A stretch of DNA of 6,208 bases from positions 1 to 6,208 of the forward strand of contig CAJQQW010000424.1 of the NCBI GenBank assembly GCA_905480565.1, written 5' to 3'. The notes beneath the pieces were generated by a model. It was given only the letters and a program-made list of their open reading frames with translations. It was not told the DNA's origin and did not search any database. The translations under genes were made by a program, and so were the position numbers. Below are positions 1 through 5,308 of the stretch, piece after piece; the stretch's first letter is position 1, and each line of letters opens with the position of its first letter. The DNA is from an uncultured Halioglobus sp. (GTDB taxonomy: Bacteria; Pseudomonadota; Gammaproteobacteria; Pseudomonadales; Halieaceae).

Positions 1-1036
1 TGCAATCACCACCCTCGAGGTTCAGGTTATTAGGCACCGGCGCATCAGTGCCGTGCAACCGCCGGTGGGCATAGAGGTTCGTTGGGTGCAGACAATACTC
101 ACTGATGATTTGCCGATCCAATTCTGTGGCCACCGCCTCCGGCGAATCGAGGCCCGCTCCAAGGGGCTTACCAAAAGATACGTGAACACGTCCCTTGTCC
201 CCGGCGATGCCGCGAGCGATGGAGGCGACATCCTCCTGCTCACCTTTATTGTAGGCACCGTGCGTCGCTACCTGGTAGAGCTCATTAGCTTTCGAGGCAT
301 CACAGGGATCCAATTCATAGGAGATCGCAACGGGTACAATACGCAGACTTTGGATGTGCTGGGCGAAACTCTGTGTCCGTTTGTTGCGGCTCATGGACAG
401 CATTTTGATAATTACGGGCTCCGTGCGATCTACTCCGTCCTTGGCGCGACCCTCTCGCTGCGCAATCCAAACCGGCGCTTGATCCTCGGTGATCGAGTGC
501 TGTATGTAACGCGACAGGTTTTTCGAGGCCGCCAGCAATTCCCGGGGCCCGCTCACCGAACGTTTGACAATAAAACTCTTGTTGAGGCGCATTAGATCTG
601 ACACCCACGGCGTAGTGAGCAAATTGTCACCGATCGCAATACGCACGGTCTCGCGCCCCCGGCTGTGCAGCACGAAATTCGTAAACGCCGGGTCCATAGC
701 GATATCCCGGTGGTTGCTGATGAAGAGATGGGCCTCGCCAGGCTCGAGCGACTCCAGCCCGGACACTGTGAGGCCCCCGGTAGTGCTCTCGATCATGCGA
801 GCCATATAGCCTTCAATAACGGTCTGCATGCCGCGCACATCTGACACAAACCGGACTTCGCGCCGCAGTGCAAAACGGACCAAGGGTCGCACCAGGGCGG
901 GACAAGCCTTCGCCCAGCCCCCCAGTCGATAAGCCCCCAGAGTGTCGAGGAATTCCGGGTTACCGAGCAGGCGCGTAAGGACCGTCGCCACTTCGTCATC
1001 CTTGTAGGGGCGAATATCTGCAAACGAGTCGGTCAA
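1..1036 (-). CDS. PlsC-like 1-acyl-glycerol-3-phosphate acyltransferase family protein (C-terminus off window)
   Basis: This frame is open for 345 codons to the window edge, so the C-terminus is missing. Members of the lysophospholipid acyltransferase family move an acyl chain from acyl-CoA or acyl-ACP to a glycerophosphate-type acceptor at the inner membrane; the acceptor here is unknown. Visible blocks are NHRDIAMDP (residues 108-116, catalytic His109), NKSFIVKR (152-159), EGRAKDG (195-201) and VPVAISYELDP (234-244). The order and spacing fit acyltransferase blocks I-IV, although the His-Asp spacing is five residues instead of the usual four. The N-terminus reads TDSFADIRPYKDDEV. I chose the TTG at 1036 because it begins just before this block, has GAG nine bases upstream, and no in-frame ATG lies nearby. 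The first in-frame ATG would remove about 70 residues. No clear transmembrane helix is seen. The gene is divergent from the small secreted-protein gene. Family assignment is firm; substrate is not. Confidence 0.88.
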   Translation of the reverse strand, partial: MTDSFADIRPYKDDEVATVLTRLLGNPEFLDTLGAYRLGGWAKACPALVRPLVRFALRREVRFVSDVRGMQTVIEGYMARMIESTTGGLTVSGLESLEPGEAHLFISNHRDIAMDPAFTNFVLHSRGRETVRIAIGDNLLTTPWVSDLMRLNKSFIVKRSVSGPRELLAASKNLSRYIQHSITEDQAPVWIAQREGRAKDGVDRTEPVIIKMLSMSRNKRTQSFAQHIQSLRIVPVAISYELDPCDASKANELYQVATHGAYNKGEQEDVASIARGIAGDKGRVHVSFGKPLGAGLDSPEAVATELDRQIISEYCLHPTNLYAHRRLHGTDAPVPNNLNLEGGDC

Positions 1037-1198
1037 ACCGGCAATCTCATTGGTAGGGGGCGCCCACCTTAGCGAAAATCACTCCACTAGTCATCCAGCA
1101 GATAAGATCGCCTGGGCGGACGGTGACCGACACGACCCGCCTTCGATCAATGTTCCACGCCGACACCCGCATGCACCACTCTTGTTACCTATCAGCAC

Positions 1199-1228
1199 AT
1201 TAAACATCGTTAACACTCGTGTTAACAA
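1199..1228 (-). promoter_or_regulatory. Candidate promoter for the acyltransferase gene
   Basis: On the minus strand, TTGTTA (1228-1223; four of six consensus bases) is followed after 18 bases by TTTAAT (1204-1199; five of six). Transcription would begin near 1192 and leave a leader of about 155 bases before the TTG start. The inverted repeat 1209-1226 fills the spacer between the hexamers, a classic position for a repressor site. The long leader and mediocre -35 make this tentative. Confidence 0.35.
1209..1226. promoter_or_regulatory. Inverted repeat GTTAACAC-TC-GTGTTAAC, possible operator
   Basis: Two perfect 8-base arms are separated by two bases. The element lies between two divergent genes and inside a candidate minus-strand promoter. 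It also overlaps TTAACA (1222-1227), a five-of-six -35 for the plus strand, which has TATTAA 18 bases on or TATTAT 15 bases on. Size and symmetry fit a dimeric helix-turn-helix protein such as a TetR, MarR or LacI type. No run of T follows on either strand, so it does not look like a terminator. Which protein binds, if any, is unknown. Confidence 0.5.
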
Positions 1229-1359
1229 AAACGCCCTTATCATATTATTAATAATTAAAACAATAGCTTAAGAATTTATCCCCGCTCACCCTGTTCTGTA
1301 ATGTTACTTTATTACCCGAAAATTACGAATTAGTAACTCCAATAACACGTGCAGCCCTT

Positions 1360-1365
1360 TATACT
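1360..1365 (+). promoter_or_regulatory. Possible -10 box (TATACT) for the small secreted-protein gene
   Basis: TATACT matches the -10 consensus in five of six positions and lies about 65 bases before the ATG. The sequence 17 bases upstream (CTCCAA) does not resemble a -35 box, so the promoter would need an activator or another sigma factor, or it is chance. The TTAACA/TATTAA pair near 1222-1251 is the competing candidate. Confidence 0.3.
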
Positions 1366-1429
1366 CTGCCGCTTCGCACTCCAGACAGCACGGGGGCGCA
1401 GACAATCCGAGACCTAATGAGGTAACACC

Positions 1430-1702
1430 ATGAAATTCCTAAAATTTGCCGCTGCCACAGCACTCATCGCCGCGTCTGCCACCACACTGGCAGCCCGCCC
1501 TACCAGCATCGTTTTTAACTCCAATTCTGCTGACAGCGAAGGCAACGCCTACGCCAAGTACATCGTGAAATGCTCGAACGGCAAGGAGGCTGAGTTGACT
1601 GCATGGAATAACCGCAAGAAGTGGTGCGTCGGCGACGCGTCCAGCGACATCTGTGAAAAGAAACAGATCAAAGCCGCCAAGGGCGCCTGCAAGGCGCGCT
1701 AG
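1430..1702 (+). CDS. Small secreted four-cysteine protein of unknown function
   Basis: The gene encodes 90 residues. Residues 1-22 form a typical Sec signal peptide: Lys2 and Lys5, a hydrophobic Ala-rich core, and likely cleavage after Ala21 or Ala22 (TLA or LAA). There is no lipobox cysteine. The mature part is about 68 residues, rich in Lys, with four cysteines at 48, 66, 75 and 87 that could form two disulfides in the periplasm or outside the cell. A WNNRKKWCVGD stretch (59-69) sits in the centre. The start is well supported: GAGGT at 1419-1423, six bases before the ATG. The signal peptide, good ribosome site and regular codon use argue for a real gene. I do not recognise a named family; similar small 'KCSNGK...W...WCVGD...C' proteins may exist in other marine gammaproteobacteria, but that is recollection. 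Convergent with the phosphatase gene downstream. Confidence 0.85.
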   Translation: MKFLKFAAATALIAASATTLAARPTSIVFNSNSADSEGNAYAKYIVKCSNGKEAELTAWNNRKKWCVGDASSDICEKKQIKAAKGACKAR

Positions 1703-1714
1703 CACCGCATCATC

Positions 1715-1741
1715 CCGGGACGCGGCGATGCCGCGCCCCGG
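1715..1741. terminator. GC-rich hairpin between convergent genes (terminator-like, no T run)
   Basis: CCGGGACGCGGC pairs with GCCGCGCCCCGG around a GAT loop, giving eleven base pairs with one A/C mismatch. It starts 13 bases after the stop codon of the secreted-protein gene and lies 55 bases past the stop of the phosphatase gene on the other strand. Neither side carries a T run, so it may act as an RNA 3'-end stabiliser or assist Rho instead of terminating on its own. A second small hairpin (GCGCCT-GCA-AGGCGC, 1683-1697) lies in the last codons of the upstream gene. Confidence 0.45.
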
Positions 1742-1795
1742 CTCTTCACCCTGGCCGACATTCCGCTTGATCCGGCGGGCTTTCGCCCCCTCGCA

Positions 1796-2794
1796 TCAAT
1801 CGAGATAGCGCTCTCTCAGCCGCTCGATATCCTCCAAACCCACGTCCAGGGCGTCCCCCAGATATGCCTCTACATTGGGGTAGTTGCGCTCGATAACCTC
1901 TAGCGCGCGGGAGAGATAGTCCTCGTGGACCTCGAGCATAGGCAGTACCGATGCGGCATCCATCTGTTCCATCTGATACTTCTGACGCAATCGATCCACC
2001 TCTTTCTGAGGGTGGAAATAGCGCCGGGTGAGCATGTAGTCCTGCATCACCTGCTCCTGTGACACGCCCAATGCCAGCAAAATAATAGCGGCGGCAAACC
2101 CGGTGCGGTCTTTCCCTGCGGCGCAATGCACAAGGATGCGTGCATCCTCAATGTCGAGAAGCTCACGAAACATACGTCCATACGTCTCCGTCTGCTGCTC
2201 GGCAAAATCGCGATTGATCTCTACCATAAAATCAAACATAGCCCGGGGGTCACCGCTGCCGGTGTAATCTGCCTCCTCGAAAAACCGCGCATTGCTGCCG
2301 GGGATAATGGGGAGGCTGGCAATCCTCGGCGGATTCTGCGGCGGCAGGCGACTGGGATCACCCGCCTGCTCCTCCTCCCTGCGAAAATCGCAGACAAGAT
2401 CTATTTCGAGATTGGCCAGCAAGGCGAGGTCCTGGTCACTGAGACTGGACAACTGCCCGGAGCGGAACAGGTAGCCCCATTTTACCCGGCGTCCGTCGGC
2501 AGCAGCATAGCCACCGAAATCCCGGAAGTTTGGCGTGCCCTGCATGCCGAGTTTACGCTCGGAGGCCAGCACCTGATTGCCGTGCTCATCCGACACGCGG
2601 AAATAGTGCCTGGAGAAGGGGTCCAGACCAGAAAATGAGACGCGGCAGCTGCTACTATCGTAGTTATCACTTACTTCACCCGAGGGGTCTAGCAATTCGA
2701 CGACAACCCGGGTATCCGGGTCAGTGGCCTGCCACTCGACGTGGTGCTGGCCATCGGCTTCACGCCATATATGCACGGCATTGGTATTCAACAT
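1796..2794 (-). CDS. Tyrosine-protein phosphatase, PtpB/LipA type (Y_phosphatase3), with N-terminal beta domain
   Basis: This 332-residue protein is a cysteine-based phosphatase. The P-loop HCAAGKDRTG (223-232) gives nucleophile Cys224 and Arg230; the Lys and Asp inside the loop are typical of the Mycobacterium PtpB / Listeria LipA class, which acts on phosphotyrosine and in some members phosphoinositides. NFRDFGGY (89-96) and the following GYLFRSGQLSSL (107-118) are further family marks. Residues 1 to about 80 lie before the catalytic domain and read like a fibronectin III-type beta sandwich (WQATDPDTRVVVEL, DPFSRHYFRVSDEHG). There is no signal peptide or membrane helix, so it is probably cytoplasmic. 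The gene starts 38 bases after the stop of the TetR-family gene on the same strand, so the two are probably co-transcribed. The ribosome site is weak, with only GAG close to the ATG, so coupling to the upstream gene is possible. The true substrate cannot be told from the sequence. Confidence 0.92.
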   Translation of the reverse strand: MLNTNAVHIWREADGQHHVEWQATDPDTRVVVELLDPSGEVSDNYDSSSCRVSFSGLDPFSRHYFRVSDEHGNQVLASERKLGMQGTPNFRDFGGYAAADGRRVKWGYLFRSGQLSSLSDQDLALLANLEIDLVCDFRREEEQAGDPSRLPPQNPPRIASLPIIPGSNARFFEEADYTGSGDPRAMFDFMVEINRDFAEQQTETYGRMFRELLDIEDARILVHCAAGKDRTGFAAAIILLALGVSQEQVMQDYMLTRRYFHPQKEVDRLRQKYQMEQMDAASVLPMLEVHEDYLSRALEVIERNYPNVEAYLGDALDVGLEDIERLRERYLD

Positions 2795-2832
2795 GGGCTC
2801 AGGTTACCGCAGAGTTTAAAGTAGCTAGAGGT

Positions 2833-3489
2833 TTACTCGCCAGACGGGGGAACGCCGGGGGCAATGTCCCCCTTGTATTCGAACACGGCTCGCAGCAGCG
2901 TTTTGATCAGGTTCAACTGGTTGTCCAGCGCCTCGTCACTGAAGGGATCTTGACCCAGCAAATCCCGGTACATGGGCGCCATGGTCACATAGGACATCAC
3001 CAGATTGTTAAAAGCCATTACCGCCCAGGGCTGCAGTCCCGAGCTTTCGATGAGCGTGTTCTCCGCCCCCTCTATCTGAGTCGCCGGGCGGAACATAGGG
3101 CTGAACAACCGGTCAATCAATGCGTTGGTGTGAGGGCCACCAGACAGCGCTGCATGCTGCAACAGGCGCGCCAGATTTGGGTTGGCGTGGTGCTGCCTCA
3201 CAATAGTCTCCAGCCAGTAGAATACCCGCTCACGCGTCACCGGGCCACTGTCAAGCTCCGACAGCGGTGCAGAAAACTCTGTCAGCAAACGCTCCAGAAC
3301 CGCCTCGTACAGGGCTTCCTTGTTTTTGAAGTGGTTGTAGAGGCTTGGGGACCGGATACCCACCCTGTCGGCCACATCTCCCAGTGAGGTAGCGCTGTAA
3401 CCCTTTTCCGCAAAGAGATCTTCCGCCGCATCAAGTATGCGCTGCGCTGTGCTCGGCGCCGGAGTGGCCGCTGCCGCCTGATTATCCAT
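2833..3489 (-). CDS. TetR/AcrR-family transcriptional regulator
   Basis: The 218-residue protein has the standard TetR DNA-binding domain at residues 14-65 (QRILDAAEDLFAEKGYSATS, then LGDVADRVGIRSPSLYNHF at 36-54, with SLYNHF at the recognition helix and FKNKEAL after it). The helical C-terminal part (about 70-210) would bind an unknown ligand and form the dimer; NLARLLQHAALSGG and MAPMYRDLLGQDPFS are its most distinctive stretches. Length is usual for the family. A short Ala/Pro-rich tail (1-13) precedes the domain. The ATG at 3489 has GAAGGT upstream (3506-3501, 11 bases away). It is divergent from rpsT and precedes the phosphatase gene by 38 bases, so it may control itself and that gene through the palindrome at 3525-3540. 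The ligand is not predictable. Confidence 0.94.
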   Translation of the reverse strand: MDNQAAAATPAPSTAQRILDAAEDLFAEKGYSATSLGDVADRVGIRSPSLYNHFKNKEALYEAVLERLLTEFSAPLSELDSGPVTRERVFYWLETIVRQHHANPNLARLLQHAALSGGPHTNALIDRLFSPMFRPATQIEGAENTLIESSGLQPWAVMAFNNLVMSYVTMAPMYRDLLGQDPFSDEALDNQLNLIKTLLRAVFEYKGDIAPGVPPSGE

Positions 3490-3524
3490 AAAGATAGGTT
3501 ACCTTCAAAAAAGGGCCGTAATTG

Positions 3525-3540
3525 ACTAACAATCGTTAGT
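3525..3540. promoter_or_regulatory. Palindrome ACTAAC-AATC-GTTAGT, probable TetR-family operator
   Basis: Six-base perfect arms flank a four-base spacer. It lies 36 bases upstream of the TetR-family start codon and overlaps TATACT (3543-3538, minus strand), the best -10 for that gene. A dimer bound here would block its promoter, fitting the usual self-repression of TetR proteins. No good -35 is seen for that -10. The site lies upstream of the rpsT promoter and does not overlap it. Binding is inferred from position and symmetry only. Confidence 0.5.
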
Positions 3541-3579
3541 ATAACGCAGCACGCGGCGGCGGAGCCAGCAACGGGGCAG

Positions 3580-3608
3580 TTGACAAGTATCAGGCCAATG
3601 TGAATAAT
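3580..3608 (+). promoter_or_regulatory. Sigma70 promoter of rpsT
   Basis: A perfect TTGACA (3580-3585) is followed after exactly 17 bases by AATAAT (3603-3608; five of six consensus bases). Transcription should begin near 3615, leaving a leader of about 34 bases. The bases after the -10 (CGCGCC) form a GC-rich discriminator, as at ribosomal promoters that are shut down by ppGpp and DksA during the stringent response; applying that here is inference. Confidence 0.8.
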
Positions 3609-3648
3609 CGCGCCTCCTGACTTTTCGACCCTGTAGAGGTAGTGTCCC

Positions 3649-3915
3649 GTGGCAAATTCACCCCAAGCGAGAAAACGCGCCAGACAAGCAGAAAAACGCC
3701 GCGCGCACAACGCCAGCCTGCGCTCTGTCGTTCGCACTGTGATCAAAAAAGTACAGACCGCGGTGCAGAGCGGTGACACGGAAGCCGCCAAAGGGGCTTA
3801 CTCAGAGGCTGTTCCCGTCATCGACCGCATGGCAGACAAGGGCATCATTCACAAGAACAAGGCCGCAAGGCACAAAAGTCGCCTTAACGCGCAGGTGAAA
3901 GCACTATCCGCGTGA
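3649..3915 (+). CDS. rpsT: 30S ribosomal protein S20
   Basis: The 88-residue, very basic protein has the clear S20 signature: [20 protein letters not shown] at the start, [13 protein letters not shown] (24-36), and the C-terminal [18 protein letters not shown]. Its length matches E. coli S20 (87 residues). S20 binds 16S rRNA early in small-subunit assembly and forms a bundle of three helices. Translation begins at GTG, with AGAGGT (3635-3640) eight bases upstream. E. coli rpsT also uses a non-ATG start (TTG), which is tied to control of S20 synthesis, so the weak start here is probably meaningful. The gene is a single transcription unit between its own promoter and a strong terminator. In many gammaproteobacteria rpsT sits next to murJ; here the upstream neighbour is a TetR-family gene. 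Confidence 0.98.
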   Translation: MANSPQARKRARQAEKRRAHNASLRSVVRTVIKKVQTAVQSGDTEAAKGAYSEAVPVIDRMADKGIIHKNKAARHKSRLNAQVKALSA

Positions 3916-3925
3916 CAAACTGCCA

Positions 3926-3963
3926 GACACAAAAAAGCCGGCTATTGCCGGCTTTTTTGTGTC
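3926..3963. terminator. Strong bidirectional intrinsic terminator between rpsT and the diiron gene
   Basis: Two perfect 17-base arms (3926-3942 and 3947-3963) surround a TATT loop. The core GCCGGC stem is flanked by six A on the left and six T on the right, so each strand has a GC stem followed by a T run. It lies 10 bases after the rpsT stop and 48 bases past the stop of the convergent diiron gene, and should end transcription from both sides. Confidence 0.95.
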
Positions 3964-4011
3964 CTCCAGGTCCGTATTCAATGCCAGCCTGACTGGTGGC
4001 GAGCGCTCATG

Positions 4012-5202
4012 TTAAGCCGCTGTACTCGCCTTGGCGGCCTCAGCCTCCTCATGCTTGCGATGAAATTCTTCCAACATACTCTGCTCATGGGACTGCGCCT
4101 CATCCGTATCCAGGGGGCGCTCCAAAGCAGACCAGTCGATATCGCCGTCAGTGGACAGATTTTCATATTCCAGAATGCCTAACTCTTCAAACTTGGGACG
4201 TATGCCATCAGTTAACAACCCGATGCGATTGAGGTTGGGAATCACGCGCTGAAACAGCAGATTACGGAAAGTTGACATGACAAAGCCATCCAATACTTTC
4301 TTACGCGCCTCCTCCACATCCCAACCAAAGTGTCGAAAGACATCAGTGGCGATCAGCCGCTCGCGACTGATGGCGCAGGCCTCATAGGCAAACAGGGCGC
4401 GCTCTTCCCGCTCCTCGTCTGTCAACGTCTGCACGAATTCCTCAAGATAATTCACACCGAAAGTGACGTGACGTGCCTCATCCCTGGTCACGAGGTATAC
4501 GATATCCTTGAGAATCGGATCCGGGGTGGTTTCGCGAGCGGTCGCAAAGGCGGACAACGCCAGTCCTTCAATCACAATTTGCATGCCAATAAACTTCATG
4601 TCCCAGCGCTCATCGGTCAATATTTTGTCGATGATGCTCTTGAGGTGCGTATTGATCGGGTACATCAGCCCTATACGCTTTTGCAGATATTTATTGAACA
4701 CTTCGACGTGGCGAGCCTCGTCAAACGTTTGCGAGGCCGCGTAAAGCTTGGCGTTGAAGGTGGGGGCGCAGGAGCATAACTGTGATGCTACCAAAAGGGC
4801 ACCCTGCTCACCGTGCAAAAATTGGGACAGGCTCCAGGCATTCATGTGCAGCCAGAATTCCTTTCGTGTGGCCTCGTCCATCGCGAGATACGGTTCATAG
4901 TCGCTGAGGTTCATCAGCTCGGCGCCATCTTCCTCATCAGGCCAGGGGCGGTCCCAATCAATATCCATCTCAGGGTCCCAGTTGAGCTGCTTGCCCAGGT
5001 CGTAAAGTTTCTTGATGCGATCATCCTGAAGCGTGTAATCCCAATTGTAGGAGCCGGTCAGCGGTGTCTGAAAGATCTCCGCTACGTGATCCACATTGGC
5101 CGCTGTTAGGACTTCCTCCAGGTCTGGATTTTCACGGGGGTAATCTGCCCCAGCGAACTTCTGAATCATACGTGGCGTCTTTTCGCTCCAATCAATCTGC
5201 AT
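4012..5202 (-). CDS. Ferritin-like diiron carboxylate protein, putative oxygenase (function unknown)
   Basis: The 396-residue protein carries a complete set of class I diiron ligands in a four-helix-bundle pattern: Glu132 (HGEQGALL), Glu162/His165 in DEARH (161-165), Glu212 (IEGLAL), and Glu242/His245 in a second DEARH (241-245). The ligand spacing is 30-50-30 residues. This is the scheme of ribonucleotide reductase R2, bacterial multicomponent monooxygenases and AurF-like N-oxygenases, but I cannot place it in a characterised subfamily. The N-terminal 110 residues are acidic and Trp-rich; the tail (366-396) is charged and probably helical. No signal peptide is seen, so it is probably cytoplasmic. 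The ATG has AAGGGAG seven bases upstream (5216-5210). It has no co-directional partner in the window: no reductase or ferredoxin gene is adjacent, so electrons would come from elsewhere. The divergent AraC-family gene is its likely regulator. Fold and metal site are firm; the oxidised substrate is unknown. Confidence 0.88.
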   Translation of the reverse strand: MQIDWSEKTPRMIQKFAGADYPRENPDLEEVLTAANVDHVAEIFQTPLTGSYNWDYTLQDDRIKKLYDLGKQLNWDPEMDIDWDRPWPDEEDGAELMNLSDYEPYLAMDEATRKEFWLHMNAWSLSQFLHGEQGALLVASQLCSCAPTFNAKLYAASQTFDEARHVEVFNKYLQKRIGLMYPINTHLKSIIDKILTDERWDMKFIGMQIVIEGLALSAFATARETTPDPILKDIVYLVTRDEARHVTFGVNYLEEFVQTLTDEEREERALFAYEACAISRERLIATDVFRHFGWDVEEARKKVLDGFVMSTFRNLLFQRVIPNLNRIGLLTDGIRPKFEELGILEYENLSTDGDIDWSALERPLDTDEAQSHEQSMLEEFHRKHEEAEAAKASTAA

Positions 5203-5308
5203 AATGTCACTCCCTTAAATCATGTCTGCCTCAACTATGCGCGATCAGATTCCAAATCGGCAGGGTAAAGTCTTGTCAACTTACAGTCATTTATGGCCAA
5301 ATGGCGCT
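5203..5308. promoter_or_regulatory. Divergent control region between the diiron gene and the AraC-family gene
   Basis: Both start codons face away from this 106-base gap, so both promoters should lie here. For the diiron gene the best -10 is CATAGT (5239-5234, minus) with no fitting -35, which would suit an activator-dependent promoter. A perfect TTGACA on the minus strand (5279-5274) has no good -10 at normal spacing. Two related direct repeats, GTCT-GCC-TCAACT (5224-5236) and GTCT-TG-TCAACT (5270-5281), lie 45-46 bases apart on the same strand and could be AraC-type sites. All of this is tentative. Confidence 0.35.

Larger units (their letters stand above)
1037..1429. other. Divergent non-coding spacer, AT-rich in its right half
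   Basis: These 393 bases separate the acyltransferase from the small secreted-protein gene. The left part (about 1050-1190) has ordinary base composition. The part from about 1195 to 1350 is clearly AT-rich and contains an 18 bp inverted repeat (1209-1226), a perfect 12 bp AT palindrome (1244-1255) and several weak promoter-like hexamers. A 73-codon open frame (1050-1271, plus) crosses the region but lacks a convincing ribosome site or recognisable protein features, so I treat it as chance. No tRNA or rRNA is seen, and I recognise no structured leader. Confidence 0.7.

Noticed and set aside
53..595. 180-codon open frame on the plus strand
   Set aside because: It is antisense to the acyltransferase, whose frame carries all the family motifs. 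The plus-strand translation shows no recognisable domain.
1244..1255. Perfect 12 bp palindrome ATTATTAATAAT
   Set aside because: Made only of A and T in an AT-rich stretch, where such symmetry arises easily by chance. It may be part of a promoter, but I see no reason to call it an operator.
1050..1271. 73-codon open frame on the plus strand in the divergent spacer
   Set aside because: No good ribosome site before the ATG, no domain or coherent composition, and it crosses the AT-rich promoter-like region and the inverted repeat. Its hydrophobic end (LIILLIIKTIA) comes from the AT-rich DNA.
1303..1336. GTTACT ... AGTAAC six-base inverted arms about 23 bases apart
   Set aside because: Short arms and a long AT-rich gap; too likely by chance to report as a structure.
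1439..1705. 88-codon minus-strand frame opposite the secreted-protein gene
   Set aside because: Mirror of the real gene; the plus strand has the signal peptide and ribosome site.
2126..2638. 170-codon plus-strand frame
   Set aside because: Antisense to the tyrosine phosphatase, whose P-loop and family motifs fix the coding strand.
2530..3387. 285-codon plus-strand frame
   Set aside because: Long, but antisense to both the phosphatase and the TetR gene. Its translation is rich in Arg, His and Gln with no domain, typical of a shadow frame in GC-rich DNA.
3282..3791. 169-codon minus-strand frame spanning from the TetR gene into rpsT
   Set aside because: It overlaps two well-supported genes and the rpsT promoter, and its sequence has no family features.
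4330..4779. 149-codon plus-strand frame
   Set aside because: Antisense to the diiron gene, where all metal ligands are on the minus strand.
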